Source: Basidiobolus meristosporus CBS 931.73
Lineage: Eukaryota; Basidiobolomycota; Basidiobolomycetes; Basidiobolales; Basidiobolaceae
Length of the DNA stretch: 64,000 nt
Assembly (NCBI GenBank): GCA_002104905.1
Contig: MCFE01000194.1
Location: 62,001-126,000, forward strand
Reading direction: 5' to 3'
Shown: positions 22,561 to 36,167 of the stretch, piece after piece
How positions within the stretch are numbered: position 1 is the first letter of the stretch
Layout of the letters: every line of letters starts with the position of its first letter
Position numbers and translations under genes: made by a program
Notes under the pieces: model-generated
Database searches by the model: none
Seen by the model: the letters and a program-made list of their open reading frames with translations, nothing else
Told to the model about the DNA's origin: nothing

Positions 22561-25155
22561 AGGTCAAACATACCAGCATATGTAGTATTTAGACATGTAC
22601 AAACAGATCTTAGAAATTACCTACCAAGTTTCTTGCTGAGACTTATTTCAAATATCTTGACCAAAGCATCAGGGACACAAAACATGTAAATTTGATGTGA
22701 TGTCTAAACTGCTCCAAGCTTAGCATCAATGTTCTTGGGATCTTCCTAAATTTATCCTACATGTTTGTTTAGCCACAACTTTGTAAAAGTAGAATCACTA
22801 GTTTACATTCAATAAATCATCAGATGAAAGCCATATAATCTACTTGGTCTCTCAAACACTTGCAATATCTCTGAAGCTTTAACAACAGCTTATGAGCCCC
22901 AAGCTGTCACCCTTTTTAATATTGATTATTGCAATTAATGGCAACTTTTCCTCTACTTAAAATTTGGATGGATCTAATTACCAAGTGTAGAAAATAAAGA
23001 TAAAGATGCGGCTGTAGGAAAGAGGACCTAATATTGTTATGGGACAAGAATGCTCTCTTTAAAACATTGGTGGCAAAACTTTAAGGTACCACAACAAGGA
23101 GCAAAGTCCCTTTAACAATATATTTACAAATTGCTAATTCAATGCTCAGGTACAAATATGCCAAAGAATACCTTGAGGGCATTGGCACCTACAAAATATG
23201 CTCAACTACTAAGTAGATGCATCTCAGACCAAAGTTCTTACTACAAGTATGCTTTCAACAGAAGATATGGGAATTATAACAAGCAGATTTACTCTGTTAG
23301 TTTATAAGGTGGAATCAGCTGGCACACCAACTGCTGATGAAGATGTGCTAGCTACCCTCCTGAATAGCCTGACCAACAAAGTTTAAGGTCTTGTGTGAGC
23401 CCTAGAGTCCAGAACTGAAGATATAAACTTGTATTATATATACCAAAGATGGCTGGATGTGGAACAGCAAAAATTAAGAGCAAATAAAAAGGAGGAAAGA
23501 ATGCTTTAATAGACAATGATAACCAACAAAAGAGATACTTAAGAACCTTCAAATGCAACAGTAACCTTTCTTGCAGCTATAGTAAAATGAAAAAACCCAC
23601 TTCAGTCTAGTGCTTTAAGACAAGGGATGATCAGTAGAAATGCCTAAATTTGCAAATGCTTCAACAACTGAAGATACCCAGTTAACATCTGCTCCAAATA
23701 TGACAACAAGCAAGGATTCTCAAAAATAGTATATTGACTGTAGAGAATCTCAGCACTTTATACACCAAAAAGGACTTTTGACCTAATGTGAAGAAACTTC
23801 AATCAAGATGGTCTTGATGGGTGACAATAGAGTGTTTGATATAGTTTGTCACAGATCTATTTATGTAAACTTTGGGAGCATTGAAGGAAGCCATGCATCT
23901 ACCTTCAAAGAAGTACTCTTTATACTAGAGATAGCTAAGAACCTAATGTATGTAAGCAAGGCCACAACAGAAGGGCTCAGTTTCAGCTTTGCTAATTCTG
24001 AATGCATGATCACCAATCCATTGGTGCTTACTTTGTTGTGGTACTACAGAGCAGAGTCTACACAGATTGAATTATATTGCAATATATGTAGGAGTCAACA
24101 CAAGCAATCAAATAAAGATGCACTTATGCTTTGGCACAGGTTATTCAGACACATCAAGTTCGAGAATGTATATGAAAGATACTTGAGATGAGCTAAACTT
24201 TGGAGTAAAATTTGACTGTCAGCTAATTTGAAGCATGCTGAAGCTTGCATGTGTGAGAAACAAGCCAGACAACCACTCAAGAGCTCTGTATTGATCCAAT
24301 CCAAAGAAACAGAGATCTATTTACTCAGATCTTTGTGGATCTATATAAAATGTTTCCTCATATGGAATGGAGTAGATGATCACATCTACTGATGAATGTA
24401 CATGTTACATGTTGGTCTACCTTACGGAACAAAAGGAAGGAGCATTCTTCAAGCTCAGGAAGGATAAAGCTATTGTGAATGGAGAATCTCTGAAAAAAAT
24501 TAACAGAACCTGTCCTGATAGTTGTGAAGAATATTCCTCAAAACTCTGCATCTACTTCTGCAAATTATATGGGATAAAGCCAGACATAACCATATCATAC
24601 TTGCCACAGCTAAGTAAGGTGTTAAAATGTGCAAGCATATCACCACTAGATGTGGTATGATATATGCTACACAACCCATATTTATTCAAAGATTTTTGGG
24701 TTGGATCACCTGCTACAGCTATGTAGCCCACAAATAGGAGGTAAAGTAAAGTATTTGTGAATCTGCGCTGTTTGAGGCACTGTATGGCTATAAACATATG
24801 CAGAGCACCTGAAGTTACTTAGTGGCACAGCATAAGCTAAGAAACTGCCAAGAAATAAATCAAATTTGAGCAAAGAATTGCAACATGCATATTTTGGGTT
24901 ACTGCAATGAGGACATATGAACAGACTGTACAATTTCAAAGGAAGGAAGCTAGTTATATTCGGTGATGTGTAGCTTAATAAAGATACAAGATCCCTATAA
25001 CAAAAGACATCAGGTGATGACAAATATTCAATCTTAAGTGCACCAGTGGTCAGCATTGAATCAGAGCAAAACCCAGGAATATCCCGTAAGTGACATAGAG
25101 ATAGAGTATACAGCAGCTTGTGAAGCTACAAAAGCTGAAACATGAATGCTGTCTT
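22561..25155 (+). mobile_element. Degraded copia A element: LTR, gag and pol pieces
   Basis: An LTR ending TTTAACAACA at 22887 is followed by GCTTATGAGCCCCAAGCTGTC, a primer site variant. Decayed gag follows to about 23.7 kb. The protease/pre-integrase region (23808-24191) has VLMGDNRVFD and VLFILEIAKNLMYVSKAT. Integrase pieces run to about 24.66 kb, the spacer to about 25.06 kb, and RNase H at 25.09-25.14 kb has EIEYTAACEATKAE. No long intact frame remains. The element stops where gypsy-2 sequence begins. Confidence 0.78.
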
Positions 25156-25159
25156 GAAG

Positions 25160-27215
25160 ATATATCTGGTTTTACCTTGATTTGGTTGTGCCCTGACATA
25201 AGGTCAATCTTGCTGAATATGCTGGCATCATCAAGCTAGTCCAAAAGCTCATCAATCCAAGGTATCTTGTACTTATTCTTCATGGTCACTGGTTTTAGTG
25301 CTCAGTAGTCAATGCAAATACTGAGTGTTACATCCTTCTCCCTTGCCAAAAGTGTTGATGCTCTGCATAGTGACTTGCTGGGCATAATCTATCCATGTTC
25401 AAAGAATCGATCCATTATTCACTTCAATGCTTCCAGTTCTAATGGACTCATTCACTATGATGTCTTGCTCCCAGGAGGGCTACCCCTATGTTATTAGTAT
25501 GCTGAGCACTGCTGACTGGTGGTATCTTTACTAGATCATGTGCAAGCATGTTTTAATAGGTCTGCAAAAGAATTTCCAAATTCCAGGGATCTTGGCAGAG
25601 AATGCTCCTTTCATAGTGCTACAAGGAGCATATGTGAACCTTTTTTAAATGCCCTGGAGGACTGAGTCTGGTTGACATCTCTGGTACTAAGCTCACAGGA
25701 TCTAAGCAAGTTGTAGTCCAGTCCATTAGACTGTGACTCATAATCTTACTGTCCTTTTGAATCTGAGTGGCATAGCTGTTCAATTGAATGATGAAATAAA
25801 ACAGAATAGCCATGCTTTTCCATGCAAATGGTCAGGCTTGTGGTTACCAAATATGATGGCATTAAGGTTCTTTCCATAATCATTGGTCATCATTATGAAA
25901 GGCTGAGTGAGACAGCTGATTGTGCAGAAATTCCCATTTGCTGATAAGTCCAGAGTACATTTGGTGGGTTCTGAGTTGTATCCTGCTTTCAAGGCAGATT
26001 TGCCAAACATATACTCATATGATGCTCCTGAGTATATCATGATTTTGGCAGATGCTCTATGGATTGCTTCATGCTAGTATTGCAGCTTTTGTGTTTTTAG
26101 GGTCATTTTGTTCAATTATTCTATGATTATGTAAATAAAGAGCAAGTTTGTTCTGTGTTAATCCCCTACTTTACTTTGCTCCAGGGCTTCAATATGGTCA
26201 GATGTTTGACTAGACCATTTTCCATTACTTGTTTGCAGGCAGTATGTTGAGCTATATCTGTCAAAATATTCAAGAGATATGTTGGAAGTGAAATTGAGAA
26301 CCAGAAGATTTGCATGATATTCACTTCTTGATTTAGTGAGTTGCAGAACAGTATTTATACTTATTGCAAACTATATATATGTAGCTATTTGCTCATCATT
26401 AGGGGAGTATTAGGAGTACATATGCTAAGTTGCAGCTCATTGGGACATATTTCAGTTTTTGCTAAAAATCCGTACTTCACTATTTCCTAATGATTAGCAA
26501 ATATCTTACAAACTTATTTTCTAGTTAATATTCTGAGTTATGTCATATATGTAGGTGCTAGTTCATAATATATTAATAATTAGGTAGACTCCTGATTATT
26601 TCAACACTCCCACTCACATGATATATCCATATAGATACAAACTTGCTGTGGAGTTGTGTATTTTCTGGTTGAAATTAAACCTGCACATAACCATCTAGCC
26701 TACATAGTATAACTTACCTTCTGAGACAACTCCTTCAGCATCAGAGGCTTCTTCAATGTAGGCAAGCCAAATTCACTGTTTTGGTTAACTTAGTCATGGC
26801 ACTGGTCAATCATGACTCTATAGTTGCTCTTGTGGGGCATTACAGTCATGCATTACAGTCATCCCTTGTGGCTGCTGGCTGAGAGTCTGCAGCAACTGTT
26901 GATGTTGGATTGGATTTGCAGTATACTTTGCTCTGATACCATAAAATTGGCAGTGTATTTAGACCAATGAGAATTAGCAACTAGCAGGATTTACTGTCAG
27001 AGTACTTGTTTGATGAGAACGCATAGAGTGCCATAGCTAAAGCATTGTTTCTCATACTGCTATAAGTCTCATTACATCAGTTCTAGAGGAATAGGGAGCT
27101 TGGTTCTATTGTTCTCACTAAACTAGGACAAAATTATGTTAAGGTACCAGCAGGTCCTTTTTTACAGTCTATTTTATCAAGTACTGACTTATTGCATTTA
27201 CAGTTATGATCTGCT
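25160..27215 (-). mobile_element. Degraded gypsy-2 copy with LTR piece
   Basis: The minus strand reads LTR piece (27215-27050), gag with the Gln-rich stretch (26930-26860), protease (26040-25780, starting MIYSGASYEYMFGKSALKAG, where the catalytic DSG has become YSG) and the start of the reverse transcriptase (about 25350-25160). It is much older than the copy at 5.3-9.1 kb. Confidence 0.78.
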
Positions 27216-28599
27216 GCTTGGATGTAGATGAGCTTACTGGCAAAAGGCACTACTTCTACTGAAGCCCCCATGTCATGAACTGTAGAAATGGTGAAGATCC
27301 CACTAATAATAGAAGCAAAAAAATCAAGCCTGAGAGGTGCATTACAATACCTTAATTGAAGTTCTAGGACAATATTGTGCACACAAAGAGGCTCTGGCAA
27401 TTCTTCAACAGCTGTGCCTAGGCAAACACATGTGAGTATTGCATATATTAACAAATTGATTGCAGAATAGGTGACCAGTTGAGCAGTGCTGGCTGCTGAC
27501 CAAGATCTATGGGAGCCTGTCACCTAGGAATGGCTTAAAGCTGCAGTTCACCTGCTAAAGGAAAGGAAGTAAAGATGGTGACACTTACTGAATGGAGCAC
27601 TTTAAACAAGTTATAGGCTGAGTGCAAGCTTGGCCTCAAGGTTTTAGCTATAGGGACTCAGAAAGATCAATAAAACTTAGTATAGACCTATGTGTGAAAA
27701 TTCATTAGAAATTAATCAATCTGCAGGCATTGAAAATAAGAATGCCAATCAGGTCAGTAAGTGAAAAGTGTAAAAAGTAGGCAATATCCAATCATTGTAA
27801 ACATGCACAGGAGATATATAAGTACTCATGTTCAAATTGTGAGGGAAAAGGCAGAGAGCCAATCAAAAGCAACTTTAGAGTTATTCAGATGACATATTTT
27901 TGCAAAAATCGGGGTAATCTTGGTAGCAATTTCTTTCTGATAATATGAACATAGTTTTGTAGTGGTAAAAATAACTCATTACCTTAGGATTCAGCTCCAA
28001 TGCTGGCATTTTGACAGATTGTCTCTATCATTCTCAAAGGGATAGTGATGACCTTGGGTATTGTTTGTAAGCTGAAATTAGTCTCTTTCCACGTTTCAGG
28101 TTGAGAGTTACTATAACAAAAATGCTCAGATCTAGAGCTAAAGAGCCAGACTTGCTTGATGCAGCTTATGATGAATATTGTAGTCAGAAGTACCCCTTTG
28201 TAACCTCCAGGATTTCAACAATGAATAGATCCTGTAAATCAGGCACACAGTAACTGTATCAGACCATAGGGATATATTTAAGCCTTCAAGCATTTAGGAT
28301 CTGAGCTTAATCTGCAAACCCATTGGGCTTATGGTGATATGCATCCTGCTTGATATCCCCATTAAGATGTTCAGTTTTAACATGCATTGTATCATTAAAA
28401 GCTTATATCTGGCTGAAAAAGCCAATTTGACCAGATTTAGTTAAACTTGCTGTTAGTGCTAAGGATTCAGTGTAACTATTCATCTGAGACTTTTTGGCTT
28501 AGATATAAGCTTAAATCTATTCAGTGTGTGTTGCACCTGCTCTGGGTATTTTGGAGATGAGTGGGATAGAAGTATATTATGTATTTCTCACTTACTGAC
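27216..28599. other. AT-rich region, partly a repeat shared with 43.72-44.1 kb
   Basis: From about 27600 to 28110 the sequence is recognisably related to 43724-44130 and, before that, to the 42 bp at 38272-38313. This may be the end region of the tnp2 transposon. Between 27134 and 27523 the minus strand is open for 129 codons with a hydrophobic stretch, but I do not recognise it. The rest holds nothing I can name. Confidence 0.4.
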
Positions 28600-30130
28600 C
28601 TAAGCAATGTAATGTTCAGGTATTGGATAAACTAGGGCCATTCAGCAGCTGAGTAGTTACTTCACAATTGTTGACTAGTTTCAGTCACTAAAGAACTCAT
28701 TTGGTACCCTAGTTTTACCACTTTTCTCTAGATCTGTGACCCTACAATAATATCCCTGCTGTAAAGATGAAATCAGCACTTTTACCAAGAATCATGTATT
28801 GGCTTGGAAGCTGTGAAAATATGCTCTCAAGTAGTGAGGGAGCCCTCTATTGGAGAGTTAAGACTGTGTCACATTTTTGAAGATATGAAAGCCTGGCCTA
28901 CTCAAAAGGTCAGGAGGGGGAGAGAAAGGCCTTTAATGTTGTATATTTTTACAACAGAATTCCTTTACAGGACACATTTATGCTTTTAATACAGCCAAAT
29001 CAGCCTATGCTTTCTGGGGATGCTCTGTAGAGTATGCCAACCATTGAGCAAACCTTATTTAAAAAGAAAATTTTTCATACATATGGAAGAAGCCTGAGGG
29101 TGATATGCTACAGCTCATAACCAAAACAGGGAAACTTACAAAAGTTACCTAGGGTATTGATGTAGGTGCCAATGAAGAAAATATAATCTGACCACTTTGC
29201 AGATTACTGGATGAGTATGAATAACTCCCATTCTTATATGAGGGCCAAGAAGACAGCTTAAGCTTTGACTCTTCAAATCAAGACTTCATTATGTAGTGCT
29301 AAAGCATTATGACCAAGCAGAGCAAACTAAATATCATACTTTATTCAGACCACATTAACATACAGAAAAGAAGGGAAAGCACCAGCAACTAAGAATACCT
29401 GATTGGTGTTCCAGCAGACTGAAGCCAAGGTGCAAGGCAGCAGAGTATAACCAGAAACAAGCTCACAAAAGAAATAGAACAGGCAAACTGGGAAGAAACA
29501 AACAGATTTTTAAATGTAACTAGAACAAGCAAACCATCTTAATACAGTGGGCAGCTGTTTATAACAGTGTCAGGGAATGCAAGAAACAGTAATGAGGTAT
29601 GGTGTATTAGCTTGCAGGTTTACTGCACAGTTGTGGTACAAAGGGGAGGCTCAGCAACTGAAATAATTTTGCCAAAAGTAAGATGTATCTATATATGTAA
29701 CATTTTGCACTGCAAGTTAATGCATGTGAATCTACCCAACTATATACAAGTGACAGCTCAAGTGCCAAAAGTGAAAGACTTACAGACCTACATTGTGTAC
29801 TCCATGCTAACTGAATGCAATGTCTGTAGCAATATTTATATGGTTGGCAAGCCTGGTAACAGTTAAACAGCACAGGAGGTGTTAACAACACCAGGACTCT
29901 TACTTTTGTACAAACAGCCACTTGTGGGTACATAATAGCACTGTCCTTTGTAGCCAAGCAATGTTTTATGGCAGTCATTGCTGACAATGAATGGTAGATA
30001 TGGAAGAGCTTTCAAAGAGCAAAGGATCAAGCTTTGGAAGCTTTTAACACTACAATATTTAACTTGCTGTGCAAACAAAACTTCAATCTGGCCTCAAGTA
30101 TCTATAGAACTCTTGCCACAGTAAGATACA
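28600..30130 (+). mobile_element. Degraded copia B fragment: LTR, gag, protease, integrase pieces
   Basis: A diverged LTR (about 28600-28810) is followed by gag in broken frames (28860-29520). Then come protease-like text (EVWCISLQVYC where copia B has EWYIDSGASQH, about 29595) and an integrase stretch at 29930-30060 that matches 13675-13790 base for base in long runs. Confidence 0.65.
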
Positions 30131-30560
30131 CAGCCTCTCATTTGGTATTCTGCAGTTCAACTAATGTTAGTATACCTTGCTAGTTTCTTTATGTCAGAAC
30201 ACCTCTTATATATTACAATGCAAAGGTAAACATGATAAACTCAAATGTGTTGGAAGGCAAAGCACATGAACTATATTGAGAAAGGTCCCAGTAGCATTAT
30301 TGCCAAGCATATGGTTTTTGTTCAGCCTAGAGAAGCCTCATTTTCTGGGTATCTGATGCTTTGCAAAGTAATTATCTGTGAATTCCAACAAATATTTGAG
30401 CCAAATTCTCTAAGGTTTGTGGATTTGGATTTAAGTGACAATCCAGGAGAATATATAGCCATTGAATACAAGATCCGGGACACTTCCACTGTGCTGTATA
30501 TTTTACTGAGCTAATCACATACAAGCTTGTAGTTAATCAGGCTTCTCTACAGCTAATGGT
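30131..30560. other. AT-rich stretch, open on plus 30245-30514, not recognised
   Basis: An 89-codon open frame at 30245-30514 (ending VLYILLS) lies between copia fragments. I see no domain, repeat or signal in it. It may be chance. Confidence 0.25.
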
Positions 30561-32390
30561 CATGTGAGTTTTTTTGCAATCTTTCCATATAGAGGAGAGT
30601 GAAAAGGTGTGGCTAAGTTGTTCTAATGCTATCCAGGTGAGACTTTATCTAAGATATATTTACTGAGCTCAAACATGAATTGTTGTATATGTACCAAAAT
30701 ATAAGCATCTATGGTGATGTTGCAATGAGAAAGTAGTGGAGGTTTTTGACATAAGCCACAATCATTAAGAGGAACTCTTAGCAGCATTACTGTTCATGTT
30801 ACCTCCCAAGCTGCCTTATACTCTGCTTCTATGATATAAAAAGCTACAGTTGGTTCATTTCAATATCACAAAGCTGTATATTTTGCCCAACTGATAGAGC
30901 CCAAATTACAATGTCAATGAGTGTGCAGGGCTAGCTTTGATGTTTTTAGTTCAGACTGATGCAAGCCAACAGTAAAAGAGGCTTTGCAAAAGATTTAGGC
31001 CACCAGGCATCAAATTGTAGGAATTAAAGCATTATTTAGGCATGAAAGATCTTACAAAAGATGGCATCAATGGTTCCATTGCTATTTTTGTGTGAAATAC
31101 CACAGTAACATAGCCTTTGTGAGTGTAATGATGCAACAATATTGCTTTGGGGGTTCTTGTCATAACTCAGCAGCATAGAGTCATAGTCTTAGGGTTGTTT
31201 TATAATGCTCAATAGAAGCAGTAATTTGATTTTGAAAAGGAATCATTCTTTTAGCCACAGCTGTGATAACAGTGGCCAGCTTAAGGCTGCAAATGAGCTC
31301 CATGGTAGCTTAGACTTGTCTAAAGTGGTAAGTAAATTCTAGCTGCATCGCACTAAAAAATAGCACAGTATTGGAACAAACTTTAAATACATAGAAAGTA
31401 ACTGCAGCCACTTAAATGTAAGTGGCACCGCAAAGCATGCTGGATATATTTCTGCAAGAGTACTTTTGGCATAAAGCAGTAAGCAAAGAAATACAGTTAG
31501 GCTTACAGTGGGCAAAATATGCTGGTCTAATTAGATAAGGCAGAAGGCATGGCTGAGAATAGCAGAGAAGAGCTCAGGTGAGAACCATCAAGGCACAGCA
31601 GTATCTGAGGCAAGGTTACCTTTGTAGTGCATATGTTAACTTACAAGCTGAACGCAAAGGGTGTCAAGACTATATACAGTTATGTGAGTTGTTGGTACAA
31701 TAGTGTTGCATTATAGTTTACCTGTTGAGTTGTGTAACTGAGGCTTTGCAACAGAAAGACTTCCAAAATAGGGTGGTGTGCTAGTATATCAATTATGTGA
31801 CCATAGTGCTTTCCTACTTCTACACTGAAGTATTTTGTTCCTGACTTGTTGGTACTTATTTTTCAATAGCAAATAGGCAAATTCTGCTGATCTACACTCT
31901 AGATACATATCTGAGATGAATTTCTGAGCTTTACCTCTCTCCCAGTGTCTTCAGTTTCAGTTTAGTAAAGCCTACTGCAAAAATGATTTCAAGCACATGG
32001 AATCATCAGTAGTACACCTTAAAATACGTTAGATGTTAGGCACATAATCTTAATGGTTAACCTAATCATTTTATAGTTTCTTTGTGGGAGAGTTTTAGCC
32101 CAGTATGGTGATGCCCCCTTGAAATTGACCTTGAGTCACCTCATTGGTAATGGGTGAGACTTTGGCCTATAGCACTCAAGCTTTGACACTATCACTTGCT
32201 AGCAAAGATTTGGGTAGTATTTTAGGTTTGAGGTACTTTTGAAGGGCACAGCAGACTTGTCATTTTAATGTTTATCTGGATTGACTGTCTGATTCTAATC
32301 CACACCCCATATATCTAAAAGGTACATATCTGCTTGATAGTATTTTCCTTCATCAATTCTCTTGAATCTGCTATTATGATATGCCATTTG
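30561..32390 (-). mobile_element. Degraded copia fragments (RNase H, reverse transcriptase)
   Basis: The minus strand around 30850-30780 reads like copia RNase H (FYIIEAEYKAAWEVT against NTNEAEYMAACQAT in copia B). Further short blocks upstream resemble the linker and reverse transcriptase of the copia elements. No frame survives and family A or B cannot be decided. Confidence 0.45.
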
Positions 32391-32399
32391 AAGGCATTG

Positions 32400-32750
32400 A
32401 ATAAGATTGGCTTTTAGTTGAATCATTTGATACTTATATTAGCCTATCAGTATATTGGTGTACCTATGAAATCAGCAGCATTAATCAGCATACAAATCAG
32501 TATATTCTTTTCTGGCAGAAACAGATATATCAAGTAGGATCTGATTAGGTGACAATGATGCAATCAAACAAGTCATCAACCACTACCTACACTTGTAAAT
32601 ACAATTAATCTGCACTGGCTCTGCCAAAATGTAAATAAGAAGCTGCTGGAAACTATAAAAATCAGCTCAAGATTTAGTCTATTCAATACTGGCCAAGCTC
32701 CCTATTCCTTTAACACATTTATATCAAGAGTTGTAACATATAACAGATAT
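32400..32750 (+). repeat. Degenerate gypsy-2 LTR, inverted relative to 8713-9080
   Basis: Contains CAGATATATCAAGTAGGATCTGATTAGGTGACAATGATGCAATC-type sequence, the reverse complement of the LTR's middle, and the stretch GCTCCCTATTCCTTTAACAC, the reverse complement of its start. Confidence 0.68.
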
Positions 32751-33839
32751 ATATCAGCAGCCACATTCTACATCAAGTAATACAGTCAGTCAACACTTGC
32801 CAAGGCAAGATATCTTCATGGAGCTGCTTGAGTCTAAACAAAGATCAGTTATAGTTTAGAAAGAATAATAGCAGCAAATCTCTCCATTGCTCTACATCAT
32901 TTATATTAAGACTTGTAGCAGTACAATTAAATATGCTGCAGCTTTGGCACTCTACTGATTCTCCTCAAACAAGTACTCTGAAAGCATATCCTAATAGCCC
33001 CTGATACTCATAGTCTGTAGTATATGCTAATTCTATGGAATCAGAGTAAAGCATATTGCCAATCCAGACTTGTTACAGCTCTACATTGTGGTATAGTTCT
33101 TGCAAGGAAGATAATGCTATCACTGCTGCCAATCTTAAAAGTCTTGGGATCAGATTGTGGAGATATATGAAATTCTTATAGGTGGGCATGCACTAGAGCT
33201 ATGTCTGCTGTTGAAGGAGGTTTTGAGCCTGCTGATGTAAGTCCATATTGGAAAAAGAAAGATATGGACATCAAACCACTGCAATAACTTGAGCTAAATT
33301 TCAGGTCTCTCAATGCTCCTAGCTCAAAATATATAAGGACTTGAAAAACATGCAGACATATTTTCCAGGTAGAGACTGGGTGAATTAGTTAACATAGCTG
33401 CTTACTGTTTATACCAACATATGCTATAGAAGTATTATGGAAAGATGCTATCTGACAGCCAACAAAGCACACAACTACCAGTACACCACCAGTAGATTAT
33501 CCACTGAACCTATGGTTTAAGACTTGTAGTAGGGGTGTTGCTGGATAAAATGCTACTGCAGCATCTTTTCAATGCAATAAGCGGCTGTTGACCCAGCAAC
33601 AACCAGAATGTTGAATCCACTATGCTTCATGCAGCATATAGACTACTAGATGAACCTCATTCTAAATTACTATAAATACACTGGCACATTGTAATACTGC
33701 TCTGTTGAATAGCTTCACATCTAGCTAAGGGTTCAACACAATGGCAGAGTATATCTAATAGACTGCTATAATCTACTGCATGAATGCTTAAGCTAGAGAA
33801 GTTTTTAGCCAAATCAATTAGTCTTATGCTTATCCTATC
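32751..33839. other. AT-rich region without recognised gene
   Basis: At 33126-33150 a short stretch (GCTGCCAATCTTAAAAGTCTTGGG) resembles the gypsy-2 primer site plus LTR start. Otherwise I can match nothing to a family, and there is no open frame of note. Confidence 0.35.
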
Positions 33840-34030
33840 TGTATATTGGGGTTGTCCATCAAATCAGTAGTATTAGTCAGCAGATGAATCAGCAGATCTT
33901 TATCAGACAGAAATAGATATATCAAGTAGGATCTAACTGGATGACAATGATGTACTCAAATGAATCACCAGCAACAACTTACATTAGGAAATAAAATCAA
34001 TCAGCAATTGACATGAGTTAAAATCAGCTT
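33840..34030 (+). repeat. Partial gypsy-2 LTR, inverted relative to 8713-9080
   Basis: TCAGACAGAAATAGATATATCAAGTAGG and the following GATGACAATGATG region match the reverse complement of the LTR middle. Only about half of the LTR is present. Confidence 0.62.
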
Positions 34031-34059
34031 TGTATGTAATTAGCTGCAAAGTACAAAGC

Positions 34060-34950
34060 TACTAGGCAGAGTCGTTCTACCAGAGGATGTAATTACTATT
34101 CAAACTGATGTGTCTGGCTGTGAGACATGGCATCAGAGGTTAGGACATCAAGGCAACAAAAATATGCTAATTGGTAAAGAATTAGCTTGTTTTGTATCTT
34201 TGTTACACAACTCCAGCCTGATTTGATGTTGGTAAGAGCTGTTTGCATGGCAAGCAAGTTAGGCAGTGCTAAAGCAGCTCAGGAGGCACCAATACCACCA
34301 AGTACTGGCTTTTAGCCCCAAGTAGCACTGTGTAATGCTTATTAAATATATGCCAATGCATAGTGATATGTACTTTGACAATGGAGGCAGTAACCTCTCT
34401 AAGGAGTTTGCCGGGTACTGCTCACCTGCAGGTACACTGCAACAAACACAGTTCCACATACACTGCAGTAAGATGTGGTGGTTCAACATTTAGTATTACA
34501 TAGTAGAGATTGGAAGGTTTATGCAACATAATATGGGGATGGACCACAAGTAAAAAGCTGAATCCATTGTTACTGCTAAACACACTAACCATTTCTACCT
34601 TACAGCAGTGCTACATAATTTTCATCCTCTGCAGTCTATGTAGAAACAGAATCAGACCTTCAGCACCTTAACACTATTAGCATTGATGCATTTGTTGCAC
34701 CACTGGCCAAAGATCCCCAGAGCTGTAGCCACAGAATAGAAAAGGGAGTTCTCCTGAGTATTGTGAAAGAATCAAGGGGTGCAGAGTACATAGTGCAGAG
34801 AGATTCTGGTCAAATATTGGTCTTGTATATAGCTGGCTTTGGCTATAAAGGCAACAGTATTGACTTGCTCTGCAGGCTAGGCTTGGTGCTCTTGAGAGTG
34901 CCATATATGCTATGCTTGGGTAGAAAATAGTACAGAACTGTAGAATTCTT
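34060..34950 (+). mobile_element. Degraded copia B fragment: pre-integrase, integrase, spacer
   Basis: Plus-strand text such as CETWHQRLGHQGNKNMLIGKELA at about 34117 parallels WEIWHRRLEHTGEQN of copia B, followed by an integrase piece DNGGSNLSKEFAGYCSP at 34379-34430. It then decays into stops. Confidence 0.65.
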
Positions 34951-35059
34951 ATTTTTGCTGAGACACAATCTTAATTTTGTTGCAACACTTATAAAACCAA
35001 AAGGCTCAGTAGGCTTTATTTATTCCTTTCTGATCAAGCTGAGTTAGTAAGCACCAAGA

Positions 35060-35948
35060 TATTGACTATTTGAAATCAGTCTGGATGTTGAAAGTCACTA
35101 CCATGGGTATTTGACATATGGTTCAAATCAACAAACTAACATAACCTCCTGCTTACCAACCTCTAAATACACATACACCCATTACAAAAGACACACTTGC
35201 ATTGCCCCAATGTTACAGCTTTTCAGTGTAATACTTGCAAAGGTACTATTTAACTTGAATTGCTGGTACCACATTTATCTTGCAAACTTATGCTCAGTTG
35301 CCTCCATTTTTGTCATGAGTAACTTTTGACTCTCTGTAAAGAGCCTTTGGGTATTTAGCCAATGTATTCCTTCTCTCTGCAGGACTCTAGTCCCTCTTAC
35401 TGATGCACTCTGGCTCTTGTTTGTGTGAATTCCATACTAAATGGAGCAGCTACTGGCTTGTGACCAAGAGAAACCAGCATACATTGGTAAAGTTGTCCTG
35501 ATGAAGATCAGTTGTATGTTATGCCAAACACTACTGTACAAAACTTATCTGTTTACCCACACATTGGAGCTTCTTTGCTTCTTAATGCCAAGGGCATAGG
35601 TGTCTCTATGTGCCCATCTGTCCTCAGTATTTTTCAACTCTCCCTGGCTGTCCTCTAGATGCTAACTCAGTATATCTATAATAGAGCTCAAGGTAATATT
35701 CTTGGTGGGATTGCAATATGTTAGTACTTGCAACTTGACTTGTCTTTCTATCTCCTCACACATCTACTCCATAGAAAACTCCCAAAAAATGAAACAAGTT
35801 CAAATATTCTCCACACACCAAGTAAGATGGAGTAGAGAATGGATACAATAGCACCAGAGATCTATCTGTTCAGCTTTATTCTTTTTTTATAGCAGCTCAA
35901 ATCCCATCACAAACTCCTTGCATAATGCTGTAATAAGTACTTTCCCTA
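35060..35948 (-). mobile_element. tnp2 transposase fragment, copy 3
   Basis: Closely related to 1-480 and to 44360-45080, including the stretch TCTGTCCTCAGTATTTTTCAAC ... CTGGCTGTCCTC. It holds the C-terminal part of the transposase only and is cut at 35948 by the unidentified repeat. Confidence 0.58.
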
Positions 35949-36167
35949 TAAAAGTTTTTTGGTCCCATAAGTGGAACCAATCAGGATCTACTGTCAAGAT
36001 CCAAGCAGGAGCCTGCAATAATACCAGCAGCCTGGAATTAATGACCATCTACACAATGATGTGACAGGATCACAACAGCATTTTGCTAATATTACAGTCA
36101 AATAGAGTTGATAAAATATAACGGTGTTTATGACATGTTTTGCCAAGAGTGGCCTGGCATTGTTGCA
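35949..36167. repeat. Unidentified ~225-bp interspersed repeat, copy 2
   Basis: Starts TTTCCCTATAAAAGTTTTTTGG and ends GGCATTGTTGCAG. It matches 10522-10746 throughout and leads straight into copia A reverse-transcriptase sequence. Confidence 0.55.
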
